DNA of 64,000 nucleotides from Methanoculleus caldifontis. Its GTDB lineage: Archaea; Halobacteriota; Methanomicrobia; Methanomicrobiales; Methanoculleaceae. Below are positions 24,045-32,326 of the stretch, piece by piece. The position numbers and the translations under genes were made by a program. The stretch lies in NCBI RefSeq assembly GCF_032842345.1, contig NZ_WBKO01000001.1:992001-1056000 (forward strand), written 5' to 3'. Under the pieces are notes generated by a model. The model was not told the DNA's origin. It saw only the letters and a program-made list of their open reading frames with translations, and made no database searches. How positions within the stretch are numbered: position 1 is the first letter of the stretch; each line of letters opens with the position of its first letter.

Positions 24045-25124
24045 GTGGAGTCCTGCGGACTGATCCCCATGGCACGAAAGGAGTTCTCGGACCACCTGCG
24101 AAGCAGGAACTTCCTCCTGATCACCGCGATCCTCCTTCTCATCTGCACGGTCGGCCTTGTCGGCGGCATAACCGATTACCAGAAGAGCCTGAACAGTTAC
24201 AACGAGGACCTGACGGCGGCCGGATCCGATATAGAGGTACAGGGATTCATGCCGGAGAGGCCTTCGGTGCTTTCGGTCTTCACCTCGGTCGGCTCCCAGC
24301 TGATCATCCTCGGCGCGATCCTGGGGATCGCCCTCGGTTTCGACCTGATCACGAAGGAGAAAGAGAGCAAGTCGTTGAAGCTGCTCCTCTCGCATCCGAT
24401 CTACCGGGACGAGGTGATCAACGGCAAGGCCCTCGGAAGCGCCGCAGCGCTTCTCCTTCCGCTCGGCGCCGTGCTTGCGATCGCCCTCGCGCTGCTCCTG
24501 GTCATCGGGATTGTCCCGGACCTGACGGAGTTTGTGCTCGTCCTGGCATTCGGGGGGGTCACGGCCCTCATGATCCTCACCTACTTCGGCGTCGCCCTCC
24601 TGATGTCGACCATCGCCGGGAACAGCGGGACCGCGTTAATCTACAGCATCATCGTCTTCGTCATCTTCGCGGTGCTCGTGCCGGTGGCCATGAACGATAC
24701 GGTGATGAGCACCGTCGTCGGCGAGCCGCCTGAGTTTCCCGCACAGTTAATCTCCCGGTCGCAAGCGTCTTCGGGAGCCGAAGCATCGAGATCATCGTTC
24801 TCTATCGATACCGAGAGCGAGGTGTGGCAGCAGTATCGGGAGGCGATCCGGGAGTACGGGGAGCGGCGGAGCGCCGTCAACGATGTCGTGAAACTCTTCT
24901 CTCCCTCGCTCAACTACGAAGCGATCCTGGGTGTCTCCGGCGGCGCCTCAAAGAGCGTGACCGTGACGGCCGGTGGCGGCGGGGGCTCGTTTGTGGGTAT
25001 GACCTCAATGGACCCGGTCTCCGGCGCCTCCGGGGCCGTGAAGAACGTCGTCGCCCTGATCGCCTTCACCGTGACCTTCTTCGGGCTGGCATACTTCCGG
25101 TTCATGCGCCTCGACATCCGGTAG
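24045..25124 (+). CDS. ABC-2 type transporter permease
   Basis: A 359-residue permease with six or so hydrophobic segments: one near residues 20-40, four between about 80 and 220, and one at 330-350. The segment DLITKEKESKSLKLLLSHPI matches the NosY/ABC-2 coupling region. A large loop (about 225-325) faces out and contains a glycine-rich stretch. The GTG start at 24045 has GGGAGG eight bases ahead; an ATG at 24069 is the alternative. It forms the exporter with the preceding ATPase. Confidence 0.88.
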   Translation: MESCGLIPMARKEFSDHLRSRNFLLITAILLLICTVGLVGGITDYQKSLNSYNEDLTAAGSDIEVQGFMPERPSVLSVFTSVGSQLIILGAILGIALGFDLITKEKESKSLKLLLSHPIYRDEVINGKALGSAAALLLPLGAVLAIALALLLVIGIVPDLTEFVLVLAFGGVTALMILTYFGVALLMSTIAGNSGTALIYSIIVFVIFAVLVPVAMNDTVMSTVVGEPPEFPAQLISRSQASSGAEASRSSFSIDTESEVWQQYREAIREYGERRSAVNDVVKLFSPSLNYEAILGVSGGASKSVTVTAGGGGGSFVGMTSMDPVSGASGAVKNVVALIAFTVTFFGLAYFRFMRLDIR

Positions 25125-25243
25125 GGCGTTTCCGGTGAGGAAGACCTCCACCTTCCTCACCCTCCCGTTCCGGGAAGGCGGGCTTTGTGTCGTATCGGGC
25201 ATACCAAACCCTTTTCCGGACAGCCCCCGAGAGATCGATAGCC

Positions 25244-26035
25244 ATGAATGACGACCTGAAGGCAGCCGTCCTCGAGCGGTGCCGGCGGATGGAGATCCCG
25301 CTCGTCGGGGTCGCGAGCACTGACCGGTGGGAGCACCCGCCGTTCCTGCCCTGGATGCCGGAGGAGTTCTACCCGCAGTCGATCTTCCCCGAGGCCCGGT
25401 CGGTGATCGTCGTCGGCCTCCCCATCCACCTCCCGGTTCTCGAGACCTCCCCCTCGATCTACTACCACGAGCTCTATAAGACCGTCAACACCCTGCTCGA
25501 CCAGTACACCTACCGGCTCGCCTCCTTCCTCACCGACTGCGGCTACCCCTCGGTCTTCGTCCCCCGCGACGGTTACGGGAGCATCGAGGTGCTCAGGAAG
25601 AACCCCGTCGCCTTCTTCTCGCACCGGCACGCCGCTTACCTTGCCGGGCTCGGGACCTTCGGCGTGAACAATACCCTCCTCACGCCGGAGTACGGCCCGC
25701 GGGTCCGGTTCGGCTCGGTCTTTTCCGCCGCAGCCCTCCCGCCCGATCCGGTGCTCGCAGAGGACCTCTGCACCCGGTGCATGCTCTGCGTCGAGGCCTG
25801 TCCCGCGGGGGCGCTCGACGAACGGGACTACCCCGAAGGCCTCACCGATAAGGCGGCCTGTGCTGCGAACAGCGCCGAACTCGCCCGCCGCCACATCTCC
25901 CCCTGCGGGATCTGCATCAGGGTCTGCCCGGTAGGAGAGGACCGGGAACGCTACGGCCGGACCACCGCTGCCGGCGACGACGATCCCCGCCGCCGCCGGG
26001 CCCGGGAGCACGTCCGGAAGTACGGCGGGCTCTGA
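25244..26035 (+). CDS. double 4Fe-4S protein related to epoxyqueuosine reductase
   Basis: A 263-residue protein of COG1600. The C-terminal half has two 4Fe-4S cluster motifs, CTRCMLCVEACPAGAL and SPCGICIRVCPVG. The N-terminal half carries the family segments PEARSVIVVGLPI and LAGLGTFGVNNTLLTPEYGP. True QueG is longer and has a further C-terminal repeat domain; here that part is absent, so this is probably an archaeal paralogue with another reductase role. The start at 25244 is where homology begins. A short hairpin (CCGGA/TCCGG at 26048-26062) follows the stop. Confidence 0.78.
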   Translation: MNDDLKAAVLERCRRMEIPLVGVASTDRWEHPPFLPWMPEEFYPQSIFPEARSVIVVGLPIHLPVLETSPSIYYHELYKTVNTLLDQYTYRLASFLTDCGYPSVFVPRDGYGSIEVLRKNPVAFFSHRHAAYLAGLGTFGVNNTLLTPEYGPRVRFGSVFSAAALPPDPVLAEDLCTRCMLCVEACPAGALDERDYPEGLTDKAACAANSAELARRHISPCGICIRVCPVGEDRERYGRTTAAGDDDPRRRRAREHVRKYGGL

Positions 26036-26149
26036 ATCCTTTCACGGCCGGAGCATTTCCGGTCTCCTCTCCACCATAGAGCGAGGTCCGATGGCCTCTC
26101 ACGCGTCACCACGACCGGAGGTGCGGGCATCCCCGCAGACCGGTCAACC

Positions 26150-26157
26150 AAAAAAAG
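26150..26157 (-). terminator. T-run after the MscS-like gene
   Basis: On the minus strand a run of seven T directly follows the stop codon of the MscS-like gene, a typical archaeal terminator. Confidence 0.5.
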
Positions 26158-26158
26158 G

Positions 26159-26857
26159 TTACTGTCCTCCCATCCTGCCCATCAACCGGTCCATCATCTC
26201 CGGCGCCCGGTCCCGTAAGCCGAACCCGATGATGATGGCGATCGCCGCGCCGATACCGATCCCGACGCCCCAGGCGATCGGGACGATGAAGACGTAGATG
26301 ATCGAGAGGTCGAGCATCAGCTGCTGGAGCGCGAGGATGACGACGACGAAGTAGAGGAACGCTCTGAGGAAGGTCACGATCAGCCCGAAGCCCTGGATCC
26401 TCCGGGTCTCTCCCATGCCCTGAATGAGGTCCATCAGCCAGTCGACCAGGATGATACCGGCGACCAGGATGATGAGGAACGCGATGACGTAGGGGATGTA
26501 GCCCACGATCGCCGCGACCGCCAGTGTCAGAGACGGGATCTGCAGAACGCTGACCGCCGCGAGGATCGCTATGAGGTAGATGAACCAGCGGACGATGAGG
26601 TCGAAGAGGCGGCTGATGTTCATCGTGGATTTCTCAATCTGCTGGCCGACCGATGTCCTCCTGAGAGCGTCGTCGACACCGAGCCGGTCGAGGACTTCGG
26701 CGACGACTCTGCCGAGGATGCGGCCGAGGATCCAGCCGATGATGAGGATGATGATCGCTGCGATGAGATTCGGCAGGAATAGGATAACGTTACGGGCCAG
26801 TTCTTCAACCGGCTCAAATGGCGCCAAAACCTGCGCCGTGAGGTCTCCATTTGCCAC
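26159..26857 (-). CDS. mechanosensitive-channel-like membrane protein (conserved TM helix family)
   Basis: A 232-residue membrane protein with about five hydrophobic segments and the repeated conserved TM helix pattern (PNLIAAIIILIIGWILGRILG and YIPYVIAFLIILVAGIILVD) of the family related to MscS channels. The MscS beta-domain is missing, so it is the short, channel-like form of unknown gating. A GTG start at 26857 with GGTGGT five bases ahead fits. The terminator lies right after its stop. It is separated from the RND gene upstream by 119 bases. Confidence 0.75.
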   Translation of the reverse strand: MANGDLTAQVLAPFEPVEELARNVILFLPNLIAAIIILIIGWILGRILGRVVAEVLDRLGVDDALRRTSVGQQIEKSTMNISRLFDLIVRWFIYLIAILAAVSVLQIPSLTLAVAAIVGYIPYVIAFLIILVAGIILVDWLMDLIQGMGETRRIQGFGLIVTFLRAFLYFVVVILALQQLMLDLSIIYVFIVPIAWGVGIGIGAAIAIIIGFGLRDRAPEMMDRLMGRMGGQ

Positions 26858-26976
26858 AGTATACCACCGGGGATGGATATGAGAGATAGTATATAAATCT
26901 TGATATGGATCTCGCGCCCCGGGATTCAGGGGCCCCGTTGCCGGAGCCCCCGTCATTTCAGCAGTGCCGGAGCAAT

Positions 26977-29229
26977 CTACTTCGCGGTAGCGGCCACCGC
27001 TGGTGTCAGGGAGCGTCCGGTGTAGCGGTGCATCAGCGCGAGAACCGCCGGCATCACGACGATCGCGCCTATGAGCGAGAACCCGACGGTGATGACCGTC
27101 ACGATCCCGAAGTTGCTGATGATGTTGAAGGACGAGAACGTGAGCGCCGAGAACCCGAAGACCGTCGTCAGCCCGGAGACCGTGATGGCCGTCCCGATCT
27201 TCTGAACAGCGGTCTGGATGGCGTCGAGGAACTCCGTGCCTTTCGCAAGCTCCTCCTCGCACCGTTCCATGATCAGGATGGTGTACTCGGAGGCGACGCC
27301 GATCGTCATCGAGCCGAGGACGGCCGTCAGCGGCGTATACTCGAGGCCGAGAAGATACATGATCGCCCCGTTCCAGCCCACGATGAAGACGATCGGGATG
27401 ACCGGCGAGACGGCGCCGAACTTCCGGTAGACGAGGACCAGGAAGCCGAGGATGAATGCGAACCCGAGGATGGTCATATACACCCGCGAATCGCTGATGT
27501 CGTCCATGACGGCGGCAAACATCTCCATCTGGCCGGTGATCTTCACGGTCACGCCGGCCGGCGGGTTGTTCCACGCCGCGTCTTTCTGTATCCTCCCGAC
27601 CTGGTCGCGGGCGACGCTCATCTCCATATCGACCGTCGAGAACTCAAGCACCGCCTCCAGGTTCCCGTTGAGGTAGCGTTTCAGGGTCGCCTCCGGGATC
27701 CGGGCGATGACGGCGTCGACCTCCCGCTCGGTCGAGGGAAGCACCCCGTCGTTATACTGCCTGACCAGGGTCGCGACGCTCGTCACCCCGGTTATCTTGT
27801 CGTTATGCTCCTGCTCGTAGACCCCGAACCGATCTATCCAGGCGAGCGTATCGGGGGAGAGGACATCGTCTGCAAGCACGACGACCGGGATGGTGCTCGT
27901 CGACCCCATGACCCGGGTGAGTTTCTCGAGGGAGAGGAGGGCGGGCATGTCGCCGGGAACGAAGGTCTTCTCGTCCGCGCTGACGGGGACGCTCTGGTCG
28001 AGGTAGAAGCCGCCTGCCGCGACCATCGAGAAGATCAGGATGACCGGGACCGGGTACTTCGCGACGGTGTAGGCGAGCCTGCCGAGGAGGCGGTCGTATC
28101 GCTCGATGAGGGACGTTCCGGATCCCTGAGTCGATTCTGTCGCCTCCTTCTTCGGCCGGTAATGGGTGACTATCGCAAAGATCGGGACGACGATCAGCGC
28201 CGCGAGGTAACAGGAGACGACCCCGATGGTACAGACCATCCCGAAGTCGGCCACCATCGGCACCGGCGCAAAGAACATCGCGATGAACCCGAGCGCCGTC
28301 GCCGACATCGCGACCAGGATCGACGGCCCCATCTGGGTGACGGTGGCCCATACGGCCTCGGGTATCGTGCCGCGCCGGACCTCCTCGTCGAACCGTGCGT
28401 GGAGCTGGATCGCGTAGTCGATCCCGATCCCGATCAACACCGGGAACGCCCCGACCACCACCATGCTGATGGGAATACCGAAGAGGCCCATGAACCCGAA
28501 GGTCATGATGAGGCCGACGGTCACGACCCCGACCGGGAGAAGACGGTAGCTGACGTGGGAGAAGAGGAGCATCACCGCGAGGACCATCAGGATCATGGCC
28601 ACCAGGATCAGCATGCCCGTCTCGGACCCCATCGCCTCGCCCATCTCGAGCGAGAACGCAGGGTTGCCGGATACCGTGACGGTGAGCCCCGGCGGGGGCT
28701 CCGATATGGCGACGATGGACTTGATGTTCCCGACGACCTGTTGCTGCGCTACCTGGGAGACGCCGGGCTCGAGGGCGATGACGCTGATCGTCATCAGGTC
28801 CGAAGGCAGCATCCGCTCGACCATCTCCGGTGGAGCCTGACTGATGATCCCGTTGATCTCCGCCTTGGATGACGGCAGGGTGCCGCCGTTCGCCTCTTTC
28901 AAGAGGTCGACGACACCGGAGACCGTATCGACGTAGCGTTCGTTTCTGAGATCCTCCTGGAGATGGTCGATGTACCTGAGGATCTCCGGACTCCTTACGC
29001 TATCCGCCTCGTAGATGAGCATGATCGCGTCGGAGCCGTAGGTCTTGGCATAGTGGTTCAGGAGCGCGCCGCGGGGCGTGGTCTTGTCGAGGTAGGCGTC
29101 GTCGCTGGTCTCCATCGAGACCATCGAGAGCCCGAAGAACGCCACGATGAAGACCGCTATAGCGACTCCGGCGACGGCCCAGGTGTGGTTGTTGATGGCG
29201 GCGGCGAGCCACTCGTAGGGGTTCTTCAT
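26977..29229 (-). CDS. RND-family (MMPL/HAE3) exporter
   Basis: A 750-residue RND permease. Two halves each begin with one membrane helix, a large external domain (about residues 40-200 and 400-550) and five more helices. The fourth-helix motif GIGIDYAIQLHARFDEE of the first half and GVASEYTILIMERCEEE of the second carry the proton-relay acidic residues. Archaeal HAE3-type members probably export lipids, hopanoid-like or hydrophobic compounds. It overlaps the preceding small gene by four bases (ATGA), so the two are an operon that faces away from a Bat-type regulator. Confidence 0.9.
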   Translation of the reverse strand: MKNPYEWLAAAINNHTWAVAGVAIAVFIVAFFGLSMVSMETSDDAYLDKTTPRGALLNHYAKTYGSDAIMLIYEADSVRSPEILRYIDHLQEDLRNERYVDTVSGVVDLLKEANGGTLPSSKAEINGIISQAPPEMVERMLPSDLMTISVIALEPGVSQVAQQQVVGNIKSIVAISEPPPGLTVTVSGNPAFSLEMGEAMGSETGMLILVAMILMVLAVMLLFSHVSYRLLPVGVVTVGLIMTFGFMGLFGIPISMVVVGAFPVLIGIGIDYAIQLHARFDEEVRRGTIPEAVWATVTQMGPSILVAMSATALGFIAMFFAPVPMVADFGMVCTIGVVSCYLAALIVVPIFAIVTHYRPKKEATESTQGSGTSLIERYDRLLGRLAYTVAKYPVPVILIFSMVAAGGFYLDQSVPVSADEKTFVPGDMPALLSLEKLTRVMGSTSTIPVVVLADDVLSPDTLAWIDRFGVYEQEHNDKITGVTSVATLVRQYNDGVLPSTEREVDAVIARIPEATLKRYLNGNLEAVLEFSTVDMEMSVARDQVGRIQKDAAWNNPPAGVTVKITGQMEMFAAVMDDISDSRVYMTILGFAFILGFLVLVYRKFGAVSPVIPIVFIVGWNGAIMYLLGLEYTPLTAVLGSMTIGVASEYTILIMERCEEELAKGTEFLDAIQTAVQKIGTAITVSGLTTVFGFSALTFSSFNIISNFGIVTVITVGFSLIGAIVVMPAVLALMHRYTGRSLTPAVAATAK

Positions 29230-29456
29230 GCCCGCTCCTCCGGGGCCGTCTCCCCGTAATCGGCGATGACGGCAAGCGTCACGGCGCGCGCGATCCCGGC
29301 ATCGTCTCTGCCGGCAGGGTCGATCCCGTACTCCCGGGCGGTGCGCCGGAGGCGCTTGGAATCGAGGATCCGGTAGCCGCAGCCGGCCTCGTCCGATCTC
29401 ATCGCCGCTGCGACGAGGGCGGGCGAGAGCAGGGATGCTGCAGGCTCTTCTTCCAT
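29226..29456 (-). CDS. small hypothetical protein coupled to the RND exporter
   Basis: A soluble protein of about 76 residues from the ATG at 29456. It is helical, with a run YRILDSKRLRRTAREYGID that faintly recalls a helical segment of anaerobic CO dehydrogenases; I do not trust that match. The frame is open and protein-like further upstream (DQVWIEAGFLPPADC), but it has no start codon there, so the true N-terminus is uncertain. Its stop overlaps the start of the RND gene by four bases, so it is translated with it and may be an accessory or regulatory subunit. Confidence 0.5.
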   Translation of the reverse strand: MEEEPAASLLSPALVAAAMRSDEAGCGYRILDSKRLRRTAREYGIDPAGRDDAGIARAVTLAVIADYGETAPEERA

Positions 29457-29540
29457 GGCCAGACGGTGGAGCAGGGCGACGGCACTTCGGCAGTCTGCCG
29501 GGGGAAGGAACCCTGCCTCGATCCATACCTGGTCGGTCTC

Positions 29541-29561
29541 CTCAGGGAACGGTTCCCTGAG
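29541..29561. promoter_or_regulatory. perfect 21-base palindrome upstream of the RND operon
   Basis: CTCAGGGAAC (29541-29550), one central G, then its exact reverse complement GTTCCCTGAG (29552-29561). It is 85 to 105 bases before the start of the RND operon on the minus strand. Perfect symmetry of this length is rare by chance and suggests a protein-binding site. If the upstream minus frame is really coding, it would lie inside that gene. Confidence 0.5.
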
Positions 29562-29819
29562 AGATGCTTTGCGGTGTGCCGATCTCCGGGACGGGGTGTC
29601 ACCGGGACCCCGGCAGGGTCCGGCACTATGGGTTGTTGCGCAGTTCACGTCTTCCCTCTCTCTATCCGGCTCGTTTGTCGGAGGTACTGTTTTTGTGGGA
29701 CCGGAGATGAAGTTACTGCAACCCGCGCCGGGACCGGTGCCGGGGTCCGGTGCCTCTGCAACGGGTGCTCGTTTCCCTCCCATACCGATCGGTACGGTGG
29801 GCCGGGGGTTCAAGGTTCG

Positions 29820-29835
29820 CCCGTACATGTACGGG
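29820..29835. promoter_or_regulatory. perfect 16-base palindrome before the Bat-type regulator
   Basis: CCCGTACATGTACGGG is a perfect palindrome, followed at once by a TATA-like TTTTAT. It lies 34 to 49 bases before the start at 29869. Position next to the TATA box suggests that a bound protein would block or help transcription, perhaps autoregulation. Confidence 0.5.
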
Positions 29836-29868
29836 TTTTATGGGTGGTGGGGTCCTACGCGGAGTATA

Positions 29869-30552
29869 ATGCGGAAGATGATCGTCGAGGTCCGTCCGAA
29901 GGACCCGCTGATGGGCATGCCCGCCGACGCCGGGGAGATCAACCGGGCCGCGAGACGGTTCATGGACCGGGTCGAGTCCCTGAAAGTCCTTGAGATCCTC
30001 AAGATGGACTTCGATCGGGGAGAAGAGGCGGTGGTCTCCGAGATCACGATGAAGGAGGGATACACCGTGGGCGATCTCGAGTTCCCCGAGGCCCTGGGCT
30101 CCCTTGAGGTGCTGAGGGTCTCCGGCCGGACCTATACCTGTTTCATGCGGTGCGCCATTCAGGATGAGTTCCTGCGGGAGAAGATGCGCGAGTTCGACCT
30201 GGACGTCATCTGGACCTCTCCCATGTACAAGTCCCTCGATCTCTGCGTCTACGCCTGCATCGGCGATGCCGAGAACCTGAACCGGGTCCTTCGTCTCATG
30301 TCAACCTACGGGGAGGTCAGAAACGTCATCTTCGAAGAGGCGACCTTCTCCGGGGACGCTCTCCTCTCGCGGCTCACTCCCCGGCAGAGAGACCTCCTGA
30401 TCGCGGCGAACCGCTACGGCTACTACGAGTACCCGCGCAGGATCACCAGCCAGCATCTGGCAGAAAAGCTCGGCATCAGCAAGACCACCGCGATTGAGCA
30501 CCTGCGGCGGGGCGAGGCGCGGCTCATCTCCGCGCTTCTCGCCGGCTACTGA
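29869..30552 (+). CDS. Bat-type HTH_10 transcriptional regulator
   Basis: A 227-residue regulator. The C-terminal domain at about residues 165-225 is the bacterio-opsin activator HTH: LTPRQRDLLIAANRYGYYEY, then the recognition region EKLGISKTTAIEHLRRGE. The N-terminal 150 residues form the ligand-binding-like part seen in archaeal Bat relatives. ATG at 29827 is also in frame, but it lies inside a palindrome; 29869 has GGAG four bases ahead and a TATA-like TTTTAT at about 29836, so I prefer it. It is divergent from the RND exporter operon and probably regulates it. Confidence 0.78.
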   Translation: MRKMIVEVRPKDPLMGMPADAGEINRAARRFMDRVESLKVLEILKMDFDRGEEAVVSEITMKEGYTVGDLEFPEALGSLEVLRVSGRTYTCFMRCAIQDEFLREKMREFDLDVIWTSPMYKSLDLCVYACIGDAENLNRVLRLMSTYGEVRNVIFEEATFSGDALLSRLTPRQRDLLIAANRYGYYEYPRRITSQHLAEKLGISKTTAIEHLRRGEARLISALLAGY

Positions 30553-30787
30553 CGACCGGTCCACACATCGGGTCAACCGCCGGATACGTTAGAGAGCAGG
30601 TTCAGGACGGCTCTGCCCGGGGGGTTCCCCCGCCCGGGATGCCGGGTCCTATCGTTTCGGGTGATATCGTCTGTGCATGCTCTTTGTCATCCTCGCCGGA
30701 GCAGCCTCCCTTCAGGGGTGGCTGCTGCGCGAAGACATTTCGCGAGGAGATCCAGGCTCTCTCTCGCTGATCAACTTCTCTTTCCGC

Positions 30788-30825
30788 GCAACTGATAAAC
30801 CTGTTGCAACCAAATAGAGGTGCAA
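30788..30825. promoter_or_regulatory. alternating GCAAC/GTTGC repeats before the TrmB gene
   Basis: GCAAC (30788-30792) pairs with GTTGC (30803-30807). The latter also sits in TTGCAACC (30804-30811), which is an imperfect reverse complement of GGTGCAA (30819-30825). The set overlaps the start codon of the TrmB-family gene, so it could be an autoregulatory operator. Half-sites are short. Confidence 0.35.
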
Positions 30826-31580
30826 TGACTGTCGAGATCGTTCCCGGACTTCGTGCTATCGGGATGAACGAGTACGAGGCGAGCGTCTACTCCACGCTCG
30901 TCGGGCTCCAGAAGGCGACCGCGCGGGATATCCACGAGTTGAGCGGGGTTCCTCGCGGGCGGATCTACGAGATCTTGAACGACCTGGCCCGGCGGGGGTT
31001 CATCGGCGTGGAAGAGGGGTCACCGGCCTCCTACTACGTCCTCGACATCGACATGGTCTTCGACCGGCTCAAAGAAGACTACGTCCGGTCCCTCGACGAG
31101 ACCCGGGAGGCGTTAAAGAGCCTCTCGGTCAAGCCGCGCATCCCACCGGTCTCGTTCTTCATCCTCCGGAGCGGCTGGGCGATCGAGAACCATATCTCCT
31201 CGCTCTTCCGCCGGGTCAGGAAGAGCATGGTGATCCTCTGCTACAACCCTGAATTCCTCCGGCGCTACTACACGATCATCAAGCCGCTCGAGCGAAAGAT
31301 CGATCTCTACGTGGTCGTGCGGAAGAGCGAGGAGTACGCGGGCATCAACCTCCCGATCTACGAGGCCGAAGGGACCGTGGTCGATCTCCTGGACTCCGCG
31401 CCGGTAAACGGGCCCGTCATGGGGGACCTGAGGAGAGACGAGTGCGCGATCCTGGTCGACGGCCGCGACTTCCTCGCCGTCGCCACCGCAGGGTCCGGGC
31501 GGTATGCGGTGATCGGTTCGGACATGCCGATCATCGGCTACCTCCAGAAGACGATCGTCGAGCGGCTCAGGACGGCGTGA
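30825..31580 (+). CDS. TrmB-family transcriptional regulator
   Basis: A 251-residue protein. The N-terminal TrmB winged helix (about 8-70) reads LRAIGMNEYEASVYSTLVGL and then LSGVPRGRIYEILNDLARRG. The C-terminal part (about 110-250) is the TrmB sugar/effector-binding-like domain, with FFILRSGWAIENHISSLFRR and a late conserved RDECAILVDGRDFL. TrmB proteins often control sugar transport or metabolism; the effector here is unknown. The ATG at 30825 follows GAGGTG very closely; the TTG at 30804 is the alternative. Its end overlaps the convergent pseudogene by 14 bases. Confidence 0.85.
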   Translation: MTVEIVPGLRAIGMNEYEASVYSTLVGLQKATARDIHELSGVPRGRIYEILNDLARRGFIGVEEGSPASYYVLDIDMVFDRLKEDYVRSLDETREALKSLSVKPRIPPVSFFILRSGWAIENHISSLFRRVRKSMVILCYNPEFLRRYYTIIKPLERKIDLYVVVRKSEEYAGINLPIYEAEGTVVDLLDSAPVNGPVMGDLRRDECAILVDGRDFLAVATAGSGRYAVIGSDMPIIGYLQKTIVERLRTA

Positions 31581-32052
31581 AAGGGGCATCGGCCGGGGGC
31601 CCCGTGCATACGAGTATCCAGAGCCGGAGCGTGACGGCAGTTCTCTCAAGAAAAACATCACCTGTCTTCGCTCGCTTCCCGAGTTCTCCGCCGGCGAAGA
31701 TCAGCAGCACGAGACCGGCCAGCCCGACGACGAGGATAATCACCATCACGTCCGGGTCGGTGAAGTTGAGGGTAGCAACGGCCAGCGCCGCCGAGAGGTT
31801 GCGCTGCGCCGTCCCGACGGCGAGCACGCGTCTCGTGCCGCCGCCCGGTCCGCCGAGGAGGTAGCCGGCGACGAGCGAGACCGAGAGGAAGATGACCGCC
31901 GCAATGATCGCGGGTGGTGCCGATGACTCCCACGAGACCGGTGAAGTAGACGACGAAGGCCTGACGATACCTTTCTCCATGACCGATCCGAGTGCCCGGC
32001 GAATCTGGCCGTGGAAGTCCGGGTCGGAAAATCCGACGACCAGGAGCTGCAT
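31567..32052 (-). pseudogene. chimeric remnant: DUF1269/6325-like start joined to SBF-transporter end
   Basis: An open frame of 161 codons that seems to join two unrelated pieces. The first 30 residues (MQLLVVGFSDPDFHGQIRRA) resemble the start of the DUF1269/DUF6325 proteins. After a low-complexity stretch rich in Ser and Pro, residues 50-130 match the C-terminal membrane part of bile-acid:sodium symporter (SBF) family carriers, with GTAQRNLSAALAVAT and FTDPDVMVIIL. About two thirds of a normal SBF protein is absent. It converges with and overlaps the TrmB gene. I read it as a deletion scar, though a translated fusion cannot be excluded. Confidence 0.5.
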
Positions 32053-32246
32053 CGGCCCCTACATAACTTCAACCATACATTCTCTCTCCCGATGCAAAAT
32101 GTCGGAGTTGCCTGCCCGCGCCCGGGGGTCTCGCTCTCACGCTGCCCCGGTATATGCGTCGGGAGAAGCCGCAAATTGTCGAGGTACGCGCATCTGTCTC
32201 GAGAGAGTGGGGCATGTCGGAGGTGGATCGGGCCGGGGCGGCCACA

Positions 32247-32258
32247 ATATTATATATT
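32247..32258 (+). promoter_or_regulatory. TATA box for the radical SAM gene
   Basis: ATATTATATATT stands out sharply from the GC-rich bases before it. It lies about 70 to 80 bases before the start, giving a leader of roughly 45 bases. Confidence 0.5.
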
Positions 32259-32326
32259 CGGGCTGACATGGTTTGCCTGGATACAGGTGTCGCTTCATAG
32301 TGTTATGAGGAGACGACCGTGATAAT

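Larger units (their letters stand above)
29457..29868. other. control region between RND operon and Bat-type regulator
   Basis: This 412-base stretch separates two divergent units and contains two perfect palindromes, listed separately. A minus-strand frame stays open through most of it, but without a start codon in the near part. I see no RNA gene. Confidence 0.45.

Noticed and set aside
26905-28872. Antisense open frame of 655 codons opposite the RND exporter
   Set aside because: It is a charged, low-complexity translation that mirrors the RND gene codon pattern.
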